Shown in pieces: positions 1-7,899 of a stretch of 64,000 nucleotides of DNA (position 1 is the first letter of the stretch; each line of letters opens with the position of its first letter). The position numbers and the translations under genes are program-made. The stretch comes from CAYNSB01 sp964399625 (GTDB taxonomy: Bacteria; Planctomycetota; Phycisphaerae; Phycisphaerales; UBA1924). The notes beneath the pieces are model-generated. The model had not been told where the DNA came from. It saw nothing but the letters and a program-made list of their open reading frames with translations, and did not search any database. The stretch spans positions 1-64,000 of the forward strand of contig CAYNSB010000011.1 of assembly GCA_964399625.1 (NCBI GenBank). The letters are read 5' to 3'.

Positions 1-2
1 AC

Positions 3-857
3 GCCTCGTCCGCGTGCGTCTACAACGCCGACAAGCAGAAGAACCCGAACATCACGGCGCTGAAGGAGGCCGACGCGTACCCGGGTCTGCCCGAGGACGG
101 GTACGGGTGGGAGAAGCTCTTCAGCGAGCGCATGTGCCGCCACTTCCGCGAGGACTTTGGCATCAAGACGCGCGTCGCTCGCTTCCACAACGTGTACGGG
201 CCCAACGGCACATGGGAGGGCGGGCGCGAGAAGGCCCCCGCCGCCATCTGCCGCAAGGTCATCGCCGCCGTGGTCTCGGGCAAGCACGAGATCGAGATCT
301 GGGGCGATGGCACGCAGACCCGCTCGTTCATGTACATCGACGACTGCACCAAGGGCATCAGCACGATCACGCACTCGGACATCCTTGAGCCCATCAACCT
401 GGGCTCGTCGGAGCTCGTGAGCATCAACCAGCTCGTGGACATCGCCGAGGACATCGCGGGCATCAAGCTCCAGCGGCACTACAAGCTCGACGCGCCGCGT
501 GGCGTCGCGGGTCGCAACTCGGACAACACGAAGATCCGCTCCTACCTCGGGTGGGAGCCCGACACGCGCCTGCGCGTGGGCATGGAGAAGACCTACCGCT
601 GGATCGAGGGCGAGTTCCGCGCCAAGTACAACGCCCGGACCGCCCACCTGAGCTCCATCAGCACCTTCACGAAGGGCTCGCACCCGATCCCGGGCGACGG
701 GTTCAATCCCGAGAGCCAGTTCAAGGACACCTGGACGCAGGGCATCCCCGCGGGGTACGGGGCGCCCGCCCGCGCCAAGCCCGCCAAGAAGAAGCCCGCA
801 AAGGCGGCCAAGTCGGGCAAGTCGGCCAAGGGCAAGAAGAAGACCGCGCGGCGCTAG
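3..857 (+). CDS. GDP-mannose 3,5-epimerase-like SDR enzyme (5' end outside window)
   Basis: This is an NAD-dependent epimerase/dehydratase of the extended SDR family, and the frame is open back to the window edge, so the Rossmann N-terminus is missing. The catalytic Y-x-x-x-K is YGWEK at 102-116, preceded by an SSACVYN strand and followed by RFHNVYGPNGTWEGGREKAP and the FMYIDDC segment. These match GDP-mannose 3,5-epimerases more closely than UDP-glucose epimerases. It would supply GDP-L-galactose or GDP-gulose type sugars to the glycosyltransferases encoded just downstream. An oddity is the C-terminal tail (about the last 90 residues), which ends in a Lys/Ala-rich stretch (KPAKKKPAKAAK and similar) not needed for catalysis. 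The next gene starts 18 bp downstream on the same strand, so an operon is likely. The substrate is inferred from motif resemblance only. Confidence 0.85.
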   Translation, partial: ASSACVYNADKQKNPNITALKEADAYPGLPEDGYGWEKLFSERMCRHFREDFGIKTRVARFHNVYGPNGTWEGGREKAPAAICRKVIAAVVSGKHEIEIWGDGTQTRSFMYIDDCTKGISTITHSDILEPINLGSSELVSINQLVDIAEDIAGIKLQRHYKLDAPRGVAGRNSDNTKIRSYLGWEPDTRLRVGMEKTYRWIEGEFRAKYNARTAHLSSISTFTKGSHPIPGDGFNPESQFKDTWTQGIPAGYGAPARAKPAKKKPAKAAKSGKSAKGKKKTARR

Positions 858-875
858 CCCAGCGCCGGAGCGTGC

Positions 876-2117
876 GTGCGCGTGAAGCCGACCTTCCTCA
901 TCATCTCCCAGGTGTACGTCCCCGATCCCGCGTCGGTGGGACAGCACATCGCCGACGCCGCCGCCGAGATGGCCAGGCGCGGCTATCGCGTGATCGTCTA
1001 CGCCTCGGCCCGCGGGTACGACGACCCGTCCAAGAAATACCCCTCGCGTGAGACGCTCAACGGCGTGGACGTCCGACGCCTGCCCTTCTCGAGCTTCGGC
1101 AAGTCCTCCATCGCGGTGCGCCTGCTGGCGCAGTGGATCTTCCTCGCGCAGGCCGTCGTGCGCGGGCTCTTCACGCGCAACCTCTCGGCGGTCATGGTCT
1201 CCACCTCCCCCCCGTTCTGCGGCGTGGGGGGCGCGTTCATCAGCCGGCTCCGCGGCGTGCCGCTCAAGTACTGGCTCATGGACCTCAACCCCGATCAGAT
1301 GATCGCGATGAAGAAGATCACGCCGACCTCCCTGCAGGCGCGCGTGTTCGACCTGTTCAACCGGATCACGTACCGGCGGTCGAGCGACATCGTCGTGCTC
1401 GATCGCTTCATGGGCGAGCGCGTCCAGAAGAAGATGGACGTCGCGGGCAAGACCGCGACCATGCCCCCCTGGCCCCACGAGGACAAGCTCGAGAACATCC
1501 CCCACAGCGAGAACTCCTTCCGCAAGGAGCACGCGCTCGACGGCAAGTTCGTCGTGATGTACTCGGGCAACCACTCCCCCGCCAACCCGATCCGCACGCT
1601 CCTCGATGCCGCGGAACGCATGCAGGACGACCCGCGACTGGTTGTCATGTGCATCGGGGGTGGCGGCGGCAAGAAGGAGGTCGAGGAGAAGGTCGCGCGG
1701 GGCGTGAAAAACATCCGCTCCCTGCCCTACCAGCCGTTCGATCGCATCCGCTTCTCGCTCTCCGCCGCAGACGCCCACGTGGTGAGCATCGGCGACGAGG
1801 TGGTGGGGATCGTGCACCCGTGCAAGGTGTACGGCGCGATGGCGGTGTCGCGCCCCATCCTGCTGCTCGGGCCCAACCCCTGCCACGTGAGCGACCTCAT
1901 CGAGCAGCACCAGATCGGGTGGCACATCGCCCACGGAGATGTGGACGGGGCCCAGCGGGTGCTGCGCGAGATGCTCGACGCCCCGCCCGAGAGGCTCGCC
2001 GCGATGGGGCAGCGTGCCGCGCAGGTCATCGCCGGCTCGCTCTCGAAGCAGGAGCTCATGCGCCGGTACTGCGACGTGATGCAGCGCGGGCTGCCCGCGC
2101 CCGCGAAGGCTGGATAA
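876..2117 (+). CDS. GT4-like glycosyltransferase (WbuB type)
   Basis: A 413-residue two-domain GT-B glycosyltransferase. The N-terminal domain begins FLIISQVYVPDPASVGQH, typical of family 4 enzymes that act on lipid-linked exopolysaccharide precursors. The C-terminal domain has VVMYSGNHSPANPI (start of the donor half) and a VGIVHPCKVYGAMAVSRPIL region. The family's usual E-x7-E donor-site motif is weak here: the second acidic position is replaced in the HPCKVYG context, as in WbuB-like N-acetyl-fucosamine transferases. The GTG start at 876 lies 18 bp after the epimerase stop; a GTG at 882 is an alternative. It sits in a tightly spaced run of sugar-transfer genes and probably acts on the cytoplasmic membrane face during repeat-unit assembly. 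Donor and acceptor cannot be read from the sequence. Confidence 0.85.
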   Translation: MRVKPTFLIISQVYVPDPASVGQHIADAAAEMARRGYRVIVYASARGYDDPSKKYPSRETLNGVDVRRLPFSSFGKSSIAVRLLAQWIFLAQAVVRGLFTRNLSAVMVSTSPPFCGVGGAFISRLRGVPLKYWLMDLNPDQMIAMKKITPTSLQARVFDLFNRITYRRSSDIVVLDRFMGERVQKKMDVAGKTATMPPWPHEDKLENIPHSENSFRKEHALDGKFVVMYSGNHSPANPIRTLLDAAERMQDDPRLVVMCIGGGGGKKEVEEKVARGVKNIRSLPYQPFDRIRFSLSAADAHVVSIGDEVVGIVHPCKVYGAMAVSRPILLLGPNPCHVSDLIEQHQIGWHIAHGDVDGAQRVLREMLDAPPERLAAMGQRAAQVIAGSLSKQELMRRYCDVMQRGLPAPAKAG

Positions 2118-2121
2118 CCTC

Positions 2122-3180
2122 ATGCCCGTGAGTGCCGCCTCCATCCACACGCCGACCCCCGCGCCCTCGACCCGCAGCGCTCGCCCCGAGCCGCGTCACC
2201 CGGAGGCCGATGCGCTCGTCGCGGAGGTGCGCCCGGAGCGCACGCCCAAGGGCGGCCCGTGGCCCGCGCCTCGCTCGGTGCCTGTCACCGTGCTCATCCC
2301 CGTCAAGAACGAGGCGAGCAACATCGTCGAGTGCATCCGCCACGTCTTCTGGGCCAACGAGATCGTCGTCATCGACTCGCAGTCCAGCGACAAGACCACG
2401 CCCCTCTCGCAGGCGATGGGCGCCGACGTCTACCAGTTCTACATCTCCAAGGAGGGCTGGCCCAAGAAGCGCAACTGGGCCCTGGAGAACCTCCCCTGGA
2501 AGAACGAGTGGGTGCTCATCATGGACGCCGATGAGCACATGACGCCCGAGCTCACCGAGGAGGTGCGCAAGGTCGTCACCGGGCAGTACCGCGCCAAGGA
2601 CGCCTCCAAGGCCGGGTGCGGCGACGGGTACTGGCTCAACCGGCGCCTCATCTTCATGCAGCGCTGGATCCGCGGGTGCGGGTACTACCCCTCGTGGAAC
2701 ATCCGCCTCTTCAAGCACGCCGTCGGGCGGTACGAGCGCATCGGGCACCTGGGGCAGACGCAGTCGGGCGACAACGAGGTGCACGAGCACGTGGTGCTCT
2801 CCACGGGCGACGCGGGCTACCTCGACCACGACTTCCTGCACTACGCGTACCCGGACCTCTACTCCTGGGTCGAGAAGCACAACCGGTACACCTCGTGGGA
2901 GGCACACGCGATGGAGGAGCACGACGCGGGCGGCGTCGCGCCGCGCCTCTTCGGCAGCCCCATCGAGCGCCGCCGCTGGGTCAAGACCTTCTCGCGCAAG
3001 CTGCCCTTCCGCCCCACGCTCCGATTCCTGTACGGGTACTTCCTGCGGCGCGGGTGCTTCGACGGCTACCCCGGATACGTGCTCTGCCGCCTCATGGCGT
3101 GGTACGAGTTCATGTCCATCGCCAAGAACCGCGAGCTGCGCCAGAAGCGCGCCGCCGCGGCCGCCGACCAGCACGCGTGA
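2122..3180 (+). CDS. GT2 family glycosyltransferase (WaaE/KdtX-like)
   Basis: A 352-residue GT-A glycosyltransferase. After a low-complexity N-terminus of about 50 residues (Pro/Arg/Thr rich) comes VTVLIPVKNEASNIVECI. The nucleotide-binding segment EIVVIDSQSSDKT and the metal-binding DADEH follow, which is the variant DxD seen in the WaaE/KdtX-like beta-1,4-glucosyltransferase group. The C-terminal part has GYLDHDFLHYAYPD and a hydrophobic stretch with FLYGYFLRRGCF. It starts 4 bp after the previous stop and ends 7 bp before the acetyltransferase, so translation is probably coupled along the cluster. The N-terminal extension is longer than usual, so a start further in is possible. Confidence 0.87.
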   Translation: MPVSAASIHTPTPAPSTRSARPEPRHPEADALVAEVRPERTPKGGPWPAPRSVPVTVLIPVKNEASNIVECIRHVFWANEIVVIDSQSSDKTTPLSQAMGADVYQFYISKEGWPKKRNWALENLPWKNEWVLIMDADEHMTPELTEEVRKVVTGQYRAKDASKAGCGDGYWLNRRLIFMQRWIRGCGYYPSWNIRLFKHAVGRYERIGHLGQTQSGDNEVHEHVVLSTGDAGYLDHDFLHYAYPDLYSWVEKHNRYTSWEAHAMEEHDAGGVAPRLFGSPIERRRWVKTFSRKLPFRPTLRFLYGYFLRRGCFDGYPGYVLCRLMAWYEFMSIAKNRELRQKRAAAAADQHA

Positions 3181-3187
3181 GCACGCG

Positions 3188-3799
3188 ATGAGCACCGCCC
3201 CCACGCCAGAGCAGTCCCTCGCCGGCCCCGACTTCGATGCCGGCGCCGAGCGCGCCCAGCAGAGCCCCTGGACCCTCAAGGAGAAGATCGGGCGTGCGCT
3301 GTGGATGATCGCCCGCGCCGCGCTCTTCCGCACGTCCTGGCACAACTGGTACGGGTGGCGCAACCTGCTGCTCCGCACCTTCGGAGCCAGGGTCGGCGCC
3401 CACGTGCACATCCGCCCCACCGCACGCATCGAGATCCCCTGGCTCCTCTCGATCGGCGACTACTCCTCCATCGGCGACTACGCCATCGTCTACGACCTGG
3501 GCCCGATCACCATCGGAAGGCGCTGCACGATCTCGCAGTACGCACATCTGTGCGCCGGCTCGCACGACTACAAGCGGGCCGACCTGCCCCTCCTGCGCCC
3601 GCCCATCACGATCCTCGATGACGCCTGGATCGCGGCCCAGGCGTTCGTGGGCCCGCGCGTCACCGTCGGGCGCGGGGCCGTGCTCGGCGCGTGCGGCGTC
3701 GCCCTGCGCGACCTCGATCCCATGACCATCTACTCGGGCAACCCCGCCCAGCCCGTCAAGCCCCGCCCGCCCATCGATCCCGCGGGCTCTTCGACCTGA
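3188..3799 (+). CDS. WcaF-like sugar O-acetyltransferase
   Basis: A 203-residue left-handed beta-helix (hexapeptide repeat) acetyltransferase resembling colanic-acid WcaF. Visible hallmarks are the aromatic N-terminal part (TSWHNWYGWRNLLLRTFGA), a run of imperfect hexapeptides (HVHIRPTARIEIPWLLSIGD, ITIGRRCTISQ), the catalytic-His context CAGSHDY, and a GNPAQPVKPRP end. It would transfer acetyl from acetyl-CoA to a sugar of the growing exopolysaccharide unit in the cytoplasm. It lies 7 bp after the GT2 gene and 50 bp before the next GT4 gene. Confidence 0.88.
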   Translation: MSTAPTPEQSLAGPDFDAGAERAQQSPWTLKEKIGRALWMIARAALFRTSWHNWYGWRNLLLRTFGARVGAHVHIRPTARIEIPWLLSIGDYSSIGDYAIVYDLGPITIGRRCTISQYAHLCAGSHDYKRADLPLLRPPITILDDAWIAAQAFVGPRVTVGRGAVLGACGVALRDLDPMTIYSGNPAQPVKPRPPIDPAGSST

Positions 3800-3849
3800 G
3801 ACGAACCCGGGCCCCGGCCCAACGTACCCACTCCGCCACCCCCACTCCC

Positions 3850-5061
3850 ATGCGCATCACCCACTACCTCCACCACGTGCACCTCTCGGACGGCGGCGTC
3901 TGCCGGGCCGTCCTCGATTTCTGCACCTGGCAGGCACGCCAGGGGGCCCAGGTCACGCTCGCCTCGTTCGATCCCAAGGACGTGCCCGCGCCCTGGCGCA
4001 CGGGCGGGCCCTCCCTCCCGCGCGTCGTGCATCTGCCCCCCCACGGCCCGATCCGCGGGCTCTTCGGGTCTTCCATTCCCCGCGCCATCGAGCCCGTGCT
4101 CGGCGAGACGGACGTGCTGCATCTCCACGACATGTGGGACCCCGCCCAGATCCCCATGGCGCGCCTGGCGCGGAAGAAGAACATCCCCTACGTGCAGTCG
4201 CCGCACGGCATGATGGCCGATTGGTCCGTCCTGCAGAAGCGATTCAAGAAGAAGATCTTCTGGACCGCCTTCACCAAGGAGCTGGTGGACCACGCGGCGT
4301 TCATCGTCCTCACCGCGCAGGGCGAGCTCGACCAATCGCAGAAGCGCCACCCGCGCACGCCCGGCGTCTCCATCCCCCTGGTCTTCGACACCGATCCCTA
4401 CCAGAGCGCGCCCACGCCGGACCTGGCCCGCGCGAACCTGCGCCTGCCCTCGACCGACGTGCCCAGCGTCTTCTATCTCTCGCGTCTGCACTACAAGAAG
4501 CGGCCCGATCTCGTGCTGGCCGCGGCGCGCGTCGTCCGCGACGCGGGGCACACGTTCAACGTCGTGTTCGCCGGGCCCAGCGATCCCGGCTACGACACAC
4601 AGCTCAAGCAGTACGCCCGCGAGCTCAAGCTCGACGACATCACGACCTTCCTGGGCATGGTGCCGGCGGAGTGGAAGCCGTCGCTCTTCTCCGCGATGGA
4701 CCTGTTCGTCCTCCCCACGAGCATGGAGAACTTCGGGTTCGTCTACTTCGAGGCCCTCGCCTGCGCCACGCCCGTGCTCACCACCAAGGGCACGGACACC
4801 TGGCCCGAGATGGTCGCCTCGGGCGGCGGGCGGATCGTCGAGCTCATCCGCTCGGACGTGAAGGAGGGCGGCGTGGGCGGCGGAGACGTGCGCGAGCTCG
4901 CCGCGGCGCTGGGCGACATGATCTCCGATCGCGCCCGCCTGCGCGCCATGGGGCAGTCCGGTCGCGCCTGGGTCATGCGCGAGATGGACCCGCGCCGCAT
5001 CACGGACCGCTACCTCGACCTGTACCGGCGGGCGATCGAGGGCGCCAAGGGCCGCGCGTGA
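3850..5061 (+). CDS. GT4 family glycosyltransferase
   Basis: A 403-residue GT-B glycosyltransferase. The N-terminal domain starts MRITHYLHHVHLSDGGVCRA (acceptor side, with a Gly-rich loop). Mid-protein has YLSRLHYKKRPDLVLAAARV, the usual start of the donor domain. Near the C-terminus, MENFGFVYFEALACATPVLT is the E-x7-E donor-binding motif of family 4. I chose ATG 3850 because the MRITHYL strand must be N-terminal; the frame is open further upstream but overlaps the acetyltransferase. The TGA stop overlaps the GTG start of the next gene (GTGA), a coupled arrangement. Confidence 0.88.
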   Translation: MRITHYLHHVHLSDGGVCRAVLDFCTWQARQGAQVTLASFDPKDVPAPWRTGGPSLPRVVHLPPHGPIRGLFGSSIPRAIEPVLGETDVLHLHDMWDPAQIPMARLARKKNIPYVQSPHGMMADWSVLQKRFKKKIFWTAFTKELVDHAAFIVLTAQGELDQSQKRHPRTPGVSIPLVFDTDPYQSAPTPDLARANLRLPSTDVPSVFYLSRLHYKKRPDLVLAAARVVRDAGHTFNVVFAGPSDPGYDTQLKQYARELKLDDITTFLGMVPAEWKPSLFSAMDLFVLPTSMENFGFVYFEALACATPVLTTKGTDTWPEMVASGGGRIVELIRSDVKEGGVGGGDVRELAAALGDMISDRARLRAMGQSGRAWVMREMDPRRITDRYLDLYRRAIEGAKGRA

Positions 5062-6260
5062 GCACCCCCGACGATGCCCGCCCGCTGCTCGCGTACGTGG
5101 TGAACGTCGTCACGCCGTACCGCCTCCACACGCTGCGTCGCCTCGCCCGCGAGATCCCCCAGGTCCGCCTCGCGACGCTCGTCACGCACGACCAGGCCGA
5201 CCAGGCGTGGGAGCGCCAGGCCGCGCCCGAGATCGGCGCTGTGTACTTCGGCGCGGGGCAGCCCGTCGTCGAGCAGGCCCGCCCGCGCTGGATGCTCACC
5301 GACTGGCGCAAGGGCGCCCGCATGATCGACTGGCTGCGCGCGCACAACGCCCGTGCCATGATCATCGCGGGCTACAACGACCCCACGCGCCTGCGCCTCA
5401 TCGAGTGGTGCGCGCGCCGGCGCCTGCCCGCGTTCCTCACCGCCGACAGCAACATCCGCGGGGACCTGGCCCGCGGCGCCCGCGCCCTGGTCAAGCACGC
5501 GCTGGTGCGGCGCGTCGTCGGGCGCTGCTGGGGCGTGATGCCCTGCGGCTCGCTGGGCGCGGCGTACTTCCGCAAGTACGGCGCGCGGGACGAGCGCATC
5601 TTCTTCCACCCCTACGAGCCGGACTACGAGCGGATCGCGTCGATCCCGGCGGATCGCCTCGCCGCGGCCCGCGAGCGCTTCTCGCTCGATCCTGCGCGCC
5701 GGCGCCTCGCCGTGAGCGCGCGCCTCGTGGACGTGAAGCGCGTGGACCTGGCGATCGACGCCTTCGCCGCGATCGCCGCGGATCGACCGCAGTGGGACCT
5801 GCTCGTCGTCGGGTCCGGCCCGCTCGAGGCGGCGCTCCGTGCCCGCGTGCCCGAGGCGCTGCGCTCGCGCGTCATCTTCACGGGCTTCGTGGCGGACCAG
5901 GACGTGCTCGCGGCGATCTACCGCGCCTCGCACGTGCTCGTCTGCCCCAGCGACTACGAGCCCTGGGCCGTCGTCGTGAACGAGGCCGTCGCCGCGGGCA
6001 TGGCGGTCATCGCCTCGGACGTGGTGGGCGCGGCGGCGGAACTGGTCCGCGACGGCGTGAACGGTCGCCTCTTCCCGGCGGGCGATGCGGGCGCGCTCCG
6101 CGCCGCCATGCTCGACGCGACCGACCCCCAGCGGATCGACGCGATGCGCGAGGGCTCCGCCCGCGTGCTGAGCGACTGGCGCCGCGCGGGAGACCCGATC
6201 GAGGGCGTTCGGCGAGCCCTGATCGCGGCCTCGGTGATGTCGGGGGCTCCGCACGCCTGA
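5058..6260 (+). CDS. GT4 family glycosyltransferase
   Basis: A 400-residue GT-B glycosyltransferase starting at a GTG that overlaps the previous stop by four bases. It opens with LLAYVVNVVTPYRLHTLRRL, an acceptor-domain strand and loop. The donor domain starts at LAVSARLVDVKRVDLAIDAF, and its E-x7-E motif appears in YEPWAVVVNEAVAAGMAVIA. The DNVVG-like DGVNGRLFPAGD loop is also present. It is presumably the third GT4 transferase assembling the repeat unit. There is an 84-bp gap before the polymerase gene, enough for a promoter, though none is clear. Confidence 0.87.
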   Translation: MSTPDDARPLLAYVVNVVTPYRLHTLRRLAREIPQVRLATLVTHDQADQAWERQAAPEIGAVYFGAGQPVVEQARPRWMLTDWRKGARMIDWLRAHNARAMIIAGYNDPTRLRLIEWCARRRLPAFLTADSNIRGDLARGARALVKHALVRRVVGRCWGVMPCGSLGAAYFRKYGARDERIFFHPYEPDYERIASIPADRLAAARERFSLDPARRRLAVSARLVDVKRVDLAIDAFAAIAADRPQWDLLVVGSGPLEAALRARVPEALRSRVIFTGFVADQDVLAAIYRASHVLVCPSDYEPWAVVVNEAVAAGMAVIASDVVGAAAELVRDGVNGRLFPAGDAGALRAAMLDATDPQRIDAMREGSARVLSDWRRAGDPIEGVRRALIAASVMSGAPHA

Positions 6261-6344
6261 TGCACCAAGAATCCCGCACCGATCGCCGATAACACCCCTG
6301 GCACGTCCCCCGATCGACTCCACCAGACTGGACCCGCCCCGCGC

Positions 6345-7778
6345 ATGCTGTTGCTGATGACCGTCACCTGCGTCGTGCTCATGCTCGTGATCCTGGGGAT
6401 CATCGTGCGCGACCTGTTCGCGCGCACCTGCGACGTGCTCTCCTGGCGGAACCTCTTCCTCGTCGGGTACCTCCACTTCGTCTGCCTCTCGGGCTACTTC
6501 ACCGTGTCGGCGGGGATGGGCGCCATCCGGCGCGACGCGATCACCGAGCACTCGGCGATGCTCTACGCCGCCTCGGCCGTGCTCTACTTCGTCACGTTCA
6601 TGTTCGCGGCGCGCTGGGCCCGCGGGAAGATGTGGCTCACGCGGGCCTTCCCGCGCGTCGAGCTCCCCGTGACGGCGCCCGGGCTCATCGCCTCCACCGC
6701 CGCGCTGCTCGCCCTGGGAAGCTTCGTCGCCTTCGCCCTGCCCCAGGGGCTGCTCGGGCTCATCGGGCACAACATCCGCGGCGGGCTCGCCACGACCGCC
6801 GTCTGCCTCGCGACGTACTACCTCCTCGCCTCGCGGTTCAACCCCCTCTCCTGGACCATCTTCGCGATCACCTTCGCCGTTGGCGGCGTGATCTGTGTCA
6901 CCGGCGGCATTGGGCGACGCGACCTTGCCGGCATGCTCATCGGCGTGCCCTGGGTGTGGTACTTCGCGAGCCTCCGCTACCGCAGCGCGCGGTCCATCAT
7001 CATGTTCGTCGGCGTGCTCTCCGTCGCCGGCGTGCTCGCGATGGCCCTGTACACGGGCATCCGGTTCCGCGGCGTGGGCGATGGACGCCAGCCCACCGCC
7101 TCCCAGCGCGTCGAGCACCTCACTGCCCTGTTCAACAACCCCAAGATCGCCAGCTCCGCCGTCGAGAACCTCCTCTACACCGACACCGCCGGCAACGCCA
7201 TGTACATCATGGACAACTATCCGGCGAACTACGAGTTCACGCCCGCCAAGACCATCTACTGGATCCTCATCAACCCGATCCCCCGCACCGTCTGGGCCGA
7301 CAAGCCCGACTCGCTGGGGCTCGTCCTCTCCCGCCAGATGGGCACCGACGCGAACCTCGGGCCGGGCGTCACGGGACAGGCCTACAGCGAGGGCGGGCTG
7401 CTCGCCGTGTTCGCGTACGCCCTGCTCTTTGGCGTCATCGCCGGCGCCGCCGATCGCGCGCTCATGGAGCGCGCCTCCAATCCGTACTTTGTCGCGATCA
7501 TGGTCTCCAGCGCGGGCAACATCCTGGGCCTGCCGCGTGGGGATGTGGGGCTCTTCTCGATGCAGGTGCTCGGCGCCGCGATCTCGTCGGCGTTCTTCCT
7601 CTCCATCGTGCGCGTTCTGACGTACGGGTGGGCCAACGCGTTCCCCAAGCTCTACGTAACGCCGCCGCAGACCGACGGCGAGACGGTCGCGTGGAGCGCC
7701 GGCGAGAGCGACGAGGAATACCCCCAGCTCATCCCCTACGCTGAGGAAGTCCAGCGTGCCGGGGGATACGACGGATAA
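6345..7778 (+). CDS. Wzy-like polysaccharide polymerase / O-antigen ligase-type membrane protein
   Basis: A 477-residue polytopic inner-membrane protein with about ten hydrophobic segments, for example LLLMTVTCVVLMLVILGIIV at the N-terminus and FAYALLFGVIAGAADRAL near the C-terminus. A long non-membrane loop sits between roughly residues 235 and 345. That loop contains YPANYEFTPAKTIYWILINP and IPRTVWADKPDSLG, a pattern of Wzy-like polymerases in Gram-negative exopolysaccharide clusters. Position among glycosyltransferases supports polymerisation of lipid-linked repeat units in the periplasm. No Wzx flippase is visible in the window; it may lie upstream. Assignment rests on topology and context rather than a catalytic motif. 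Confidence 0.7.
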   Translation: MLLLMTVTCVVLMLVILGIIVRDLFARTCDVLSWRNLFLVGYLHFVCLSGYFTVSAGMGAIRRDAITEHSAMLYAASAVLYFVTFMFAARWARGKMWLTRAFPRVELPVTAPGLIASTAALLALGSFVAFALPQGLLGLIGHNIRGGLATTAVCLATYYLLASRFNPLSWTIFAITFAVGGVICVTGGIGRRDLAGMLIGVPWVWYFASLRYRSARSIIMFVGVLSVAGVLAMALYTGIRFRGVGDGRQPTASQRVEHLTALFNNPKIASSAVENLLYTDTAGNAMYIMDNYPANYEFTPAKTIYWILINPIPRTVWADKPDSLGLVLSRQMGTDANLGPGVTGQAYSEGGLLAVFAYALLFGVIAGAADRALMERASNPYFVAIMVSSAGNILGLPRGDVGLFSMQVLGAAISSAFFLSIVRVLTYGWANAFPKLYVTPPQTDGETVAWSAGESDEEYPQLIPYAEEVQRAGGYDG

Positions 7779-7899
7779 CCCGCGCCCGGGCCCGCACCGC
7801 CCACACGATCGGCGCATCCCGCGCCGTTCCACGGCGTCCGCGGAACCCAGCGTTGCCGCCGCTTTCCCCGGGCCCGCGCGATTGCGACAATTCAGAGTG

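Noticed and set aside
3691..3849. N-terminal extension of the GT4 gene at 3850
   Set aside because: The extra residues are Arg/Pro-rich and overlap the acetyltransferase in another frame; the GT4 fold begins at MRITHYL.
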